Shown: piece by piece, positions 19,344 to 27,331 of the stretch
How positions within the stretch are numbered: the stretch's first letter is position 1
Layout: every line of letters starts with the position of its first letter
Assembly (NCBI GenBank): GCA_001184205.1
Contig: LBMP01000002.1
Location: forward strand, 147,444-211,443
DNA from: Desulfocarbo indianensis
Lineage (GTDB): Bacteria; Desulfobacterota; Desulfarculia; Desulfarculales; Desulfarculaceae
DNA length: 64,000 nt
Direction: 5' to 3'
The notes under the pieces: model-generated
Seen by the model: only the letters and a program-made list of their open reading frames with translations
Database searches by the model: none
Told to the model about the DNA's origin: nothing
Made by a program: the position numbers and the translations under genes

Positions 19344-20342
19344 ATGCACCTCTACCGCCTGGGCCGCGTCTCCTGGCAGGATTCCCAGCTTGCCTACCAC
19401 GCCCTGGCCCACCTGGGCCGCGAGGGGCTGGTGCTCTGCTCGCCGGAGCGGCCCTACCTGTCGGTGGGCTATTTTCAGGACCCGGCCCAGGAGCTGGACC
19501 TGGCCCATTGCCAGGCGGCCGGGCTGCCGGTGTTCCGCCGCGAGGTGGGCGGCGGCGCGGTCTACCTGGACCGCCACCAGATATTCTGGCAGGTGGTGCT
19601 GCGCCGGGAGAATCGGCTGGTCAGTCTGAACCGCCGGAAATTCTACGCCCGCCTGCTGGCCCCGGCGGTGGCGGTTTACCGGGACCTGGGGGTGCCCGCC
19701 CGCATAGCCCCGATCAACGACGTGGCCGTGGGCGAGCGGCGCATCGCGGGCACCGGCGCGGGCGAGATCGGCCAATGCGTGGCCTTTGTGGGCAATCTCA
19801 TGCGCCGCTTCGACTGCGCGGCCATGGCCCGGGCGCTGCGCGCCCCGGATGAGGCCTTCCGCCGGAGCTTCCAGGCCCACATGGAGCGGCAGCTCACCTC
19901 TCTGCGCCGGGAACTGGGCGCCCGATGCGAGGCCGAGCTGGACGACGAGGCGCTTTACGACCGGCTGGCCGCCCGCTTCGCCGAGGCGCTGGGCCCCCTG
20001 GAAGAGCGGCCTCTCGACGCCGAACTGCGCCGGGCCATGGAACGCCTGGGCCGCCGCCTGCTCTCGCCGGCCTGGACCTACTTCCCCCGCCGCCCCAGGA
20101 CCCAGCGCAAGGTCAAGGTGCGGGCCGGCATGTTCCTGCACTACTGGTCCCAGGACACCAGCCGGGGTAGGATCAGGGCGCAGTTCACCAGCCTGGACGG
20201 GAAGCTGGTGGAATTTAGCTTGCGGGAAGGGCCGGAGGAACCGAAGGGTTTGGAAAATCGCGTGCTGCGGGAACTCATGGGTGGCGACGTGCGGCTCTTG
20301 CAGAAATATTTGGGCGACATGGCCATCACCCTTACTAATTAA
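19344..20342 (+). CDS. lipoate-protein ligase A family protein (332 aa), catalytic Lys position is Arg
   Basis: This enzyme probably attaches lipoate or octanoate to the operon's own H-like protein. The LplA/BPL fold is shown by RREVGGGAVYLD (residues 65-76), which matches the RRxxGGGAVYHD lipoyl-AMP loop, and by PINDVAVG (123-130). A C-terminal accessory domain (about 230-332, RKVKVRAGMFLHYW) is present, as in full-length LplA. The Lys of the usual GRKISG motif appears as Arg (ERRIAG, R133). ATG 19344 begins six bases after the CCG gene. Its stop overlaps by eight bases the end of the convergent LysR gene. Confidence 0.85.
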   Translation: MHLYRLGRVSWQDSQLAYHALAHLGREGLVLCSPERPYLSVGYFQDPAQELDLAHCQAAGLPVFRREVGGGAVYLDRHQIFWQVVLRRENRLVSLNRRKFYARLLAPAVAVYRDLGVPARIAPINDVAVGERRIAGTGAGEIGQCVAFVGNLMRRFDCAAMARALRAPDEAFRRSFQAHMERQLTSLRRELGARCEAELDDEALYDRLAARFAEALGPLEERPLDAELRRAMERLGRRLLSPAWTYFPRRPRTQRKVKVRAGMFLHYWSQDTSRGRIRAQFTSLDGKLVEFSLREGPEEPKGLENRVLRELMGGDVRLLQKYLGDMAITLTN

Positions 20343-21261
20343 GCTGTGGTCCCAATAATAGCCTTTGGATCAAGGCTTGGTTATTGTCGAGAAAACGTAA
20401 AAAATGCCAGGCGGAAGATGATAAGTTACGTTGGGTAACATAGCCAACCCCCACATCCAAAAAAGGCGATCCTTCCGCCAGCCTCAGGGCTTTTAATTTT
20501 CCTTTTCTCAGCTCATCCAGCACAGCATATCTGACCACAAAGCCCAGGCCCTGTCCTTGTCCGACCAGTTCCTTGATCAAGTCCACGCTGGCCGATTCCA
20601 TCACGACCATGGGCCTGACTCGGTGGGTACTGAGATATTCCATGACCACATTACGCGAGGCCGAACCAACTTGAGTCAATATCAAAGGTAGGGAATCCAG
20701 TTGTTTAACCGATATTTTATTATCTGCTGAGTTAAATTTTTCAGGAGCGGCCACAAGAGTCAATTCAATCTGGAACATTGGTTTGATTTTGAATCTGGTC
20801 TCGTTGGGAATATTCCGGACAATGGCCAGTTCGTTTCTTTGTTGGATAAGGTTTTCCACCAATTCCGAACTGGTACCTTGATCCAGGCATAGATGCACTC
20901 CCGGGTGAGCGCTGTTGAATGCAGCCAGAATTTGAGGCATGAGGTATTTGGCCTGGGTCTGTGGACATCCGATTTTTAAGTTGCTCACTTTAATGCCGGC
21001 GCTGTCTTCCAGCTCATTTTCCAAGGCCCAAATCTGTTCGAAAATTGGTTTGGCTTTTTCCCAAAGGTTTTCTCCGGCGGGAGTAAGGCGCATGGAATGC
21101 CCCTGACGGGCCACCAATTTCATGTCCAAGGCGCTTTCCAGGTGCTTTATTTGCATGCTGATTGCCGGCGGAGTCACCATCAGTTCACCAGCGGCCTTGC
21201 TCACGCTTTGGTGCCGCACCATGGTGCAAAAAGCCCGCAATTGGTTGATGTTAAGTATCAC
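20335..21261 (-). CDS. LysR-family regulator (308 aa)
   Basis: This is probably the regulator of the divergent DUF89/PEP-domain/RdhA genes. The helix-turn-helix is N-terminal (LRAFCTMVRHQSVSKAAGEL, TPPAISMQIKHLE). The periplasmic-binding-like effector domain follows (LKIGCPQTQAKYLMPQIL, LDQGTSSELVENLI). ATG 21261 gives standard length. Codon use and base composition are AT-richer than the GC-rich operon before it, marking the left edge of a distinct block. The inducer is unknown; aromatic compounds are common ligands of the family. Confidence 0.9.
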   Translation of the reverse strand: MILNINQLRAFCTMVRHQSVSKAAGELMVTPPAISMQIKHLESALDMKLVARQGHSMRLTPAGENLWEKAKPIFEQIWALENELEDSAGIKVSNLKIGCPQTQAKYLMPQILAAFNSAHPGVHLCLDQGTSSELVENLIQQRNELAIVRNIPNETRFKIKPMFQIELTLVAAPEKFNSADNKISVKQLDSLPLILTQVGSASRNVVMEYLSTHRVRPMVVMESASVDLIKELVGQGQGLGFVVRYAVLDELRKGKLKALRLAEGSPFLDVGVGYVTQRNLSSSAWHFLRFLDNNQALIQRLLLGPQLN

Positions 21262-22020
21262 TTCACTTCTCTATCTCGCCCAATGATTTGCTGTAGACTC
21301 ACCGATGTTTTAAAAACGCCGGTTTAAAGGGAATGAAGGTATGGGTAATTCCCCGTTTTTGCTTCATCGGGCGTCGAATGGGCCGTTTAGTCAAACACAA
21401 TTTATACAATATATATTATTTTTATGATACCGCGCATAACAATAATTTTTAGGGCGTACTGAAATTAGGTCTCCATGGAATTCTTGGGGGACGCCGGTGC
21501 ACATTGCACGAAAGCGGCAGATAGCATGCCGATATCTTGCCATGTAAGTAAGCATGGATCGCTGAAAACATTGCCGCCTGCGCTCCGGACGGTTATGAAA
21601 AGCTCGGTTGTGATCTTTTTCTCAATATCGCCCCAGAAATATCGTGCCAGCGCAGTGTGTCGGCAAGGGTCAAATGACGTGTAATCGCCGGATAAAGTTT
21701 GGCCTCTAAGTCCATCCGGTTCAAAATAATCGAGGAATCAATCAACTGAAGATAATATAGTCTACCATATCTTGCGACAGGGCGGAAGCTGTCAGCCAAC
21801 CAGTATATATATCAACAATCACACCATCTTATCCCAGTTAAGATATTCTTAATAATCATTAAGTTTAATTGGTTTGCATGTTTGTGCTTGGGTGTTTATG
21901 CTCGGCTAGTTATCTGAATTGATACCGGGACAAAAGAGAGCCGCGGTCATCCGCTGAAAACATTTTATATATTTTATGTGTGGTATTTTGCTGATCCTAT
22001 AAGAATTTGATGGGATATCA
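21262..22020. other. 759-base AT-rich divergent control region
   Basis: The gap lies between lysR and the DUF89 gene and is markedly AT-rich, especially 21390-21450 and 21780-21880. Two short frames, one on each strand between 21475 and 21799, overlap each other and have no recognisable product, so I left them out. A palindrome at 21848-21863 is listed separately. No ribosome-binding site beyond TGATGGGATATCA before 22021 stands out. Confidence 0.5.
21848..21863. promoter_or_regulatory. palindrome CTTAAT-N4-ATTAAG, candidate LysR-type box
   Basis: Perfect six-base arms flank AATC. The element contains T-N11-A (T21850, A21862), the general LysR-regulator binding pattern. It lies about 160 bases before the DUF89 start and downstream of lysR's own start in the divergent gap, as expected for the recognition site of the adjacent regulator. 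Confidence 0.45.
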
Positions 22021-22893
22021 ATGTTAGTTAAACCAGACTGTATACCGTGCCTACTGAAAGGCAGCTTGGCGGCCATCAGGGTGTCAACGGATGATCCAGA
22101 TGTTGAAAAGTCTATCGCCGCTGACATACTGAATATACCGGAAATAAGAAACAATAATTGGCAAATACTAAGTCCAGAGTTATACGAAAAGGCCATAACC
22201 ATAATCAAACATCGCTCGGGGCTCTATGATCCATTTGCCGGGCTTAAGGAAAAGCAAAACAAAAGAGCAATGGAGCTTTATCCCAAGTTCAAGGCGCGCG
22301 TGGCTGAATCGGATGATCCGCTGATGGCAGCCGTCAAGCTGGCGATCATGGGCAACCATTCCGACTTGCTCATGTTCGAGAACTCATCGGATTTGGCCAA
22401 TCATATTGACAAGGCCTTGCAAGCCAACCTTCCCCAAGATATCTGGCGAGCTTTCAAGGAAAAACTGAAGAAGGGTAAAACTATTTTATATTTTGGCGAC
22501 AATGCTGGCGAAATAGTTTTGGACCGGATATTGATCGAACTTATCAGGGAGCGCTATGAAAACGAGGTGGTATACGTCGTTAAAAAGGAAGCGGCTTTGA
22601 ACGATTCCACCATGAAAGAGGGCCTGCAGGTTGGCATGGATCAGGTGGCCACTCTTATAGGAAACGGTATTGACGGACCTTTGCCGGGCACCATTATTTC
22701 ACGCTGCTCGCGGGAAGTGCAAAGGCTTTTTAAGGGCGCGGAGATGATAATTTCAAAAGGGGGAGGCAATTACGACAGCCTGGATGAAGAAGATTCCAAT
22801 AGGTCGAATATATTCTTCATGCTTTTGGCTAAGTGTTACCCTTACTGTCGGGTGTTTAATACGCACTTGTTTAGTTATGTGTTAGCCACATAA
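22021..22893 (+). CDS. DUF89 / ARMT1-like metal-dependent phosphatase family protein (290 aa)
   Basis: DUF89 proteins are metal-dependent phosphatases, several acting on damaged or unwanted sugar phosphates. The signatures are the N-terminal CIPC (C7, C10), FGDNAGE (D160, N161), LNDST (N194, D195) and SKGGGNYDSL near residue 245. The length fits the prokaryotic subfamily. It is the first gene of the divergent cluster and precedes a swivelling phosphohistidine protein. A phosphatase beside a phosphotransfer protein could serve repair or turnover of the phosphorylated product, which is inference. ATG 22021 is the first base of the frame's family-like sequence. Confidence 0.82.
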   Translation: MLVKPDCIPCLLKGSLAAIRVSTDDPDVEKSIAADILNIPEIRNNNWQILSPELYEKAITIIKHRSGLYDPFAGLKEKQNKRAMELYPKFKARVAESDDPLMAAVKLAIMGNHSDLLMFENSSDLANHIDKALQANLPQDIWRAFKEKLKKGKTILYFGDNAGEIVLDRILIELIRERYENEVVYVVKKEAALNDSTMKEGLQVGMDQVATLIGNGIDGPLPGTIISRCSREVQRLFKGAEMIISKGGGNYDSLDEEDSNRSNIFFMLLAKCYPYCRVFNTHLFSYVLAT

Positions 22894-22983
22894 TTAAAAT
22901 CCAGCAACATAACGCTTAAACAAATGGGAGGGGTGGTCAGAGACCAGCCAAGGGGTGGGCTTTTCTCAAAGGGAGGGAATAAC

Positions 22984-24714
22984 ATGAGAAATCTGGGATT
23001 AAAAATGGATTATGAGGAGCCGGACAGTATCCGAGCGATACGTCCCCAACATGGCGATGAAGGAATATTTTGGTTCCGGGATGATTTGCACAATCCTTAT
23101 CCCGTTTCCTCCTTGGGTATGAGCACGGTCCATCGCGGTCATATGTGGGGTTATGCCACTGCGGCGGAAGAGGCGAAGTTGCCCAGCAGTCGCGGAGCGA
23201 TTGTCAAGACGCATAATCAGCGGGTCTATCTTGGCTTTGTAGGGATAGAAGACCCTGAGGAAATTGAAAAAAGATTTGGCGAGTTCGTTTCGTTCGTTGA
23301 ACTCAACATCAATAACTGGGAGGAGTTTTATGGACGAATTATTGCGGAGGGCAAAAAGATAACCTGGCCCAATGTTCAGAAGGACTTAACGGTTTTAAGC
23401 AATGGAGACTTGCTGGATCATTTTCGCAAAACCGTCAGGGCCACCTTCCGGTGCTGGTATCTGCATTTCCGCGGAATGTATGTTTCGACTTCCGTCTATC
23501 TTCAGGGCGAGGAGTTTATTAAAAATCGCGGATTGTCCGAGCAGGGTTTCACCAACATGCTCACCGGACATGAAACAAAGGGACAATTAACCGACCGGGG
23601 CCAGTACCAGCTTTGCCGCTTGGCCTACGAAATACCGGCGGTCAAGGAATTGCTCCTTGGAGCGGACGACATAGCCATTGTCGTGGAAACACTGAAGACT
23701 TCCGAGAAATGTTCTCAGTGGTACCAGCAATTCAATGCCTACCTGTCCGAGTTTGGTCATCGCCTGACCGCAGCCATTTTGGACGTGAATTTTCCTACCT
23801 GGTGTGAAGACCCGACTCCGGTTATAGACAACATCCGCTCGATGATGCCCAAAATGGCGGCGGGCTGGGATTATGACCAGGAACTGGGGAAGATGCACCT
23901 CAAAAGGGACAAAGTCATCGCCCAGGCTCGTGGCCAATTGAGCGAGGAAGATCGCGCCGCCTTTGATGAGCAACTGCCCAATTGGCAAAAGGCATACGCC
24001 TACAATGAAGACCACTGGTTTTATCTGGAGCAGGTTTGTTTCAGCGCCATAAGGTACGCGGCTCTGGAAATAGGCCGCCGCTTGGCCGAGGCAAACATAA
24101 TCGAGGACCCGCAGGACGTTTTCCATCTGACCGATTATGAAATCTACGAGGTGATGGAAAGCCTGGCAGAGGCCAAAGGCCCGGCCCGCTATATCTACTC
24201 CCACCTGCTGGGGCCCCTGGTCAAACACCGAAAGGAATTATACGAAAAAGCCGGCAATCTCAAAGAGGCGCCCTTTTTAGGCAATGTACCGGAAACCGTG
24301 GAAGACCCCATTGCCATGAAGGTGTTCGGCCTTACCAACTTCATTCTGGATAAAGCGCGCCAGGAAACCACGGGAAAAACCGTCAAGGCCGAGGAAGTGC
24401 TGGAGGGCTTTCCGGGCGCGCCCGGCTTGGTCAAAGGCAAGGCCAAGGTCATAACCAGTCATAAGGATTTCCCCAAGGTTCAACCCGACGACATTTTGGT
24501 TTGTCCCTACACCTCGCCGGCCTGGACCTCCATCTTCCCCAAAGTGGCGGCGGTGGTGACCGATAGCGGTGGCATGCTCACTCACGCGGCCATCATGGCG
24601 AGGGAATACGGCGTGCCGGCCGTGGTGGGCACCTGGGTGGCCACCGAAACCATTAAAACCGGCGATACCATCATAGTAGACGGCAACAAGGGGAGAGTGG
24701 AAATTGTCCGCTGA
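22984..24714 (+). CDS. PEP-utilising swivelling-domain protein, phenylphosphate-synthase subunit 1-like (576 aa)
   Basis: The C-terminus is a phosphohistidine swivelling domain of the PEP synthase/PPDK type: SGGMLTHAAIMAREYGVP, with H534 as the predicted phospho-acceptor, then AVVGT and GDTIIVDGNKG. The N-terminal 440 residues are mostly helical. No ATP-grasp motif is seen here or in a neighbouring gene. This split layout matches what is known of phenylphosphate synthase, where the His-bearing subunit is separate from the ATP-binding one, and the size is similar. GGGAGGG precedes ATG 22984. It overlaps the RdhA-like gene by 11 bases. The substrate (phenol, another hydroxyl compound or an enol) is unproven. 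Confidence 0.78.
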   Translation: MRNLGLKMDYEEPDSIRAIRPQHGDEGIFWFRDDLHNPYPVSSLGMSTVHRGHMWGYATAAEEAKLPSSRGAIVKTHNQRVYLGFVGIEDPEEIEKRFGEFVSFVELNINNWEEFYGRIIAEGKKITWPNVQKDLTVLSNGDLLDHFRKTVRATFRCWYLHFRGMYVSTSVYLQGEEFIKNRGLSEQGFTNMLTGHETKGQLTDRGQYQLCRLAYEIPAVKELLLGADDIAIVVETLKTSEKCSQWYQQFNAYLSEFGHRLTAAILDVNFPTWCEDPTPVIDNIRSMMPKMAAGWDYDQELGKMHLKRDKVIAQARGQLSEEDRAAFDEQLPNWQKAYAYNEDHWFYLEQVCFSAIRYAALEIGRRLAEANIIEDPQDVFHLTDYEIYEVMESLAEAKGPARYIYSHLLGPLVKHRKELYEKAGNLKEAPFLGNVPETVEDPIAMKVFGLTNFILDKARQETTGKTVKAEEVLEGFPGAPGLVKGKAKVITSHKDFPKVQPDDILVCPYTSPAWTSIFPKVAAVVTDSGGMLTHAAIMAREYGVPAVVGTWVATETIKTGDTIIVDGNKGRVEIVR

Positions 24715-25891
24715 TAAGCGCAGGGATCCCAGCAAACCAACTCGGGAGCCGACATACAAAAAATATATCGTAGGCAAGTTGACCAGATTTCATGAGGACA
24801 ACACCGGTTATTCCAGGGCTGATAAAGGAGAGATTCCCGGCCCGGAATCCGCCTTGGAATATGGTCTTTTGAATAAGGCCAACAAAAACCAAATCGGGCA
24901 TCTGCGGGAGGACTTCGCCCTGAATCTGGCCGGCAGGGCCATAGACACCCTTTGCCGCAAAATGGTCCTGGGCCGGCAAAGGTTCCCCCGGCGCTGGGAC
25001 ATCCCCCATGCGGGCAAAACGGTGGACGACATTGTCTGGATGCGGGAAAAAATAAAAAAGGTCGGCAGGTGGTTCGGGGCCAGCCTGGTTGGCGTGGCCG
25101 AGCTCAACCCGCTATGGCTCTATTCCCATTGGGGCACCCACAATGTCAAGCTGGCCCCTGAGTTCAAAGTGGGGCAACCGATCGAAATGCCCGAAGGGGT
25201 AAACCGTGTCATCGTCATGGCCTTTGCCATGGACTACTACGACATCCAGCGCTCGCCGGCCGTGGTCCCCACCATCGATTTGGGCTATTCCCAACAAGCC
25301 TATACCGCCTTGATGGTGGCTGAATTCATCCGCCTGTTGGGCTATCAGGCCATCCCCAGCGGCAACGAGACGGGTTTATCCATCCCCATGGCGGTGGACG
25401 CGGGCTTGGGAGAGTTGGGCCGCAATGGCCAGCTTATCACCCTGGAGTACGGTCCCAGGGTCAGGTTGAGCAAGGTTTTCACCGATCTGCCCTTGGCGGT
25501 GGATGAACCGGTGGACTTGGGGGTGCAGCATTTTTGCGAAATATGCGGGAAATGCGCCCAGCAATGTCCGGGCAACGCCATCCCCCGAGGGGAAAGGACC
25601 GCCGAGCCGGTGAACATAAGCACCTCGCCCGGCCTCCTGAAATGGCCCGTGAACTCGGACCGCTGCCTGGCTTGGTGGAACAAGAGCGGCACCACCGGCT
25701 GCACCAACTGCATCAGGGTTTGCCCCTGGAACAAACCCGTGGGTTCCCAAATGCATAAGATGGTGGCCGGCATTATCAAAAAGACCGCGGCGCTGGACAA
25801 GATGCTGCTTTGGGGTGACGACCTGATGGGCTACGACAAACAGATAATCAGAGAGACCCCCAGTGAACTGGGGCTTAGAAAACGTTGTTAG
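24704..25891 (+). CDS. cytoplasmic reductive-dehalogenase (RdhA) homologue with two 4Fe-4S sites (395 aa)
   Basis: The protein has the RdhA core: GELGRNGQLITLEYGPRVRL followed by SKVFTDLPL. The clusters are CEICGKCAQQCPGNA and C-x11-C-x2-C-x3-CPWNKP. RdhA enzymes carry a corrinoid and remove halogens from aromatic or aliphatic compounds. This one lacks a Tat signal, and no RdhB anchor gene is nearby, so it would be cytoplasmic and non-respiratory. TTG 24704 is preceded by GGGGAGAG and overlaps the previous stop. QueG is related in its Fe-S region, but the TDLPL and CPWNKP motifs favour RdhA. A non-halogen substrate is possible. Confidence 0.8.
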   Translation: MSADKRRDPSKPTREPTYKKYIVGKLTRFHEDNTGYSRADKGEIPGPESALEYGLLNKANKNQIGHLREDFALNLAGRAIDTLCRKMVLGRQRFPRRWDIPHAGKTVDDIVWMREKIKKVGRWFGASLVGVAELNPLWLYSHWGTHNVKLAPEFKVGQPIEMPEGVNRVIVMAFAMDYYDIQRSPAVVPTIDLGYSQQAYTALMVAEFIRLLGYQAIPSGNETGLSIPMAVDAGLGELGRNGQLITLEYGPRVRLSKVFTDLPLAVDEPVDLGVQHFCEICGKCAQQCPGNAIPRGERTAEPVNISTSPGLLKWPVNSDRCLAWWNKSGTTGCTNCIRVCPWNKPVGSQMHKMVAGIIKKTAALDKMLLWGDDLMGYDKQIIRETPSELGLRKRC

Positions 25892-26082
25892 GTCTCTGAC
25901 ATTTCAAGGCGGGAGGGTGCTTTAGAAAAGCAAGAGACCGGGGCGGCCAGCTCTTAATCCTGGCGAGCGCTAAGATCATAACCATTTAAAACATCGAAAC
26001 AATTCCAGCTTGGGCCGGGATTGTCAGGGGATAGTAGGCTCAAAACGGCCCAGGAAAACAATTTGGAAAAGGGAGAAAGGGC

Positions 26083-27000
26083 ATGAAAAGAAGCTTGCTG
26101 ACGACGCTGTTGATGTTTTGCGCGTTCATTCTGCCACTGATTTTCTCATCCAACGCGGGCGCCACCGGAGGCGGCGGATTCGTGCCGGGCGTGGAAGGCG
26201 TCATGGCGGCGACCATGCCGCCGCCGGGGTTTCATTACCGGATGCAGACGTTGTTATATGACGCCGACACCCTGAGGGACAAAGATGGAAACGAAGTGCC
26301 CGTCTCGTTTTCCCTCAAGGTGCTGGCCAATGTGCACCGGCTGATCTGGATGACGGGCAAGAAGTTCCTGGGCGCTGATTACGGCGTTCACGTCATTGTC
26401 CCCTTGGTGGGCGTGGATCTGGAGCTGGGCGCTTGCCAGCATACCGAGAGCGACGTGGGCTTGGGGGACATAACCTTGGAGCCGCTGCTTCTGGCCTGGC
26501 ACGGAGAGCGTTGGGATGCTGTTTTAGGGCTCGCGCTTAATGTGCCCACCGGCCACTTCGACGCGACCGCCGGCGCCAACTGCGGAACCGGCACCTTAAG
26601 CGGCCTGCTGAACATCGGCGGGACCTATTATTTCGACGCTGAAAAGTCCTGGAGCGCCTCACTCCTCACCCGGACCCTGCTGTACGGCGAAACCAAAGAC
26701 ACTGACCTGACTCCAGGCACCGAGCTATTCATCGAGTGGGGCGTGGGCAAGCAGATAATGGCCCAAAAGGGATTCCTGGTCCGTCCCGGAATTTGCGGAT
26801 ACTCATATTGGCAGTTATCAGAGGATGACGGCGGGGGCGCCAGCAGTGACCTGGGACAGGTGCATGCCTTGGGCGCGGAAGCCAACCTTTTCTGGCTGAA
26901 CGGCGGTTACCAGGCCAACCTGCGCGTATTGCAGGAATTCGCGGCTGAGGATGAAGCTGAAGGCTTCAGGGCGATCCTGACCTTGACCAAATCCTTTTAA
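26083..27000 (+). CDS. outer-membrane channel of the SphA / phenol-degradation-associated (Phenol_MetA_deg) family (305 aa)
   Basis: A signal peptide (about residues 1-26, ending SNAGA) leads into a beta-rich protein with alternating aromatic strands and a C-terminal Phe (LTLTKSF), typical of outer-membrane barrels. The early FVPGVEGVMAATMPPPGFHYR and the later GLALNVPTGHFD resemble the family often encoded with aromatic-compound degradation genes. AAAGGGAGAAAGGGC precedes ATG 26083. It sits 190 bases after the RdhA-like gene and is followed by a strong hairpin, so it likely closes the transcription unit. A role in hydrophobic substrate uptake is inference. Confidence 0.75.
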   Translation: MKRSLLTTLLMFCAFILPLIFSSNAGATGGGGFVPGVEGVMAATMPPPGFHYRMQTLLYDADTLRDKDGNEVPVSFSLKVLANVHRLIWMTGKKFLGADYGVHVIVPLVGVDLELGACQHTESDVGLGDITLEPLLLAWHGERWDAVLGLALNVPTGHFDATAGANCGTGTLSGLLNIGGTYYFDAEKSWSASLLTRTLLYGETKDTDLTPGTELFIEWGVGKQIMAQKGFLVRPGICGYSYWQLSEDDGGGASSDLGQVHALGAEANLFWLNGGYQANLRVLQEFAAEDEAEGFRAILTLTKSF

Positions 27001-27104
27001 CTTCTGCCAGGGCTCAATGCCTGACATTTGGTAAACGCAGCTTTATGCGATCTCCGAACGCCACGGGCCAAGATAAACTTTTCAAGTGGAAATGTGCCTT
27101 CCTG

Positions 27105-27160
27105 ATTAATCTGACAATCGGCTCCTTGGCCTTCGGGGTCGATTGTCAGATTAATTTTCC
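27105..27160 (+). terminator. long hairpin with 16-bp perfect stem and T-rich tail
   Basis: ATTAATCTGACAATCG (27105-27120) pairs perfectly with its complement at 27140-27155, and five further pairs including wobbles extend the stem inward to a nine-base loop. ATTTTCC follows. It is well placed to end the DUF89-to-channel unit. The AT-rich base is stronger than most intrinsic terminators need. Confidence 0.7.
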
Positions 27161-27331
27161 TTTCCGGATTTCTTCCCGATGCTCATGTTTTTTTGCTTGG
27201 GCTGCGAAGCGCTGCGCGGCGTTTCCGCTGGCCATGCGGGAGGCGGCGCGCCTCCAGCCTTGGCGGCCTGAATTCTCAGGCCGATCCCGGCACCGAACAG
27301 GCGCCACAAATGTATTGCGGGCTCAGGCATA

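Noticed and set aside
21475-21799. Small genes in the lysR-DUF89 gap
   Set aside because: Two frames on opposite strands overlap each other, lack ribosome sites and show no family pattern.
24704-25891. Epoxyqueuosine reductase (QueG)
   Set aside because: The Fe-S motifs are shared, but the GPRVRL-to-TDLPL core and CPWNKP ending are the RdhA pattern, and the locus has no tRNA-modification context.
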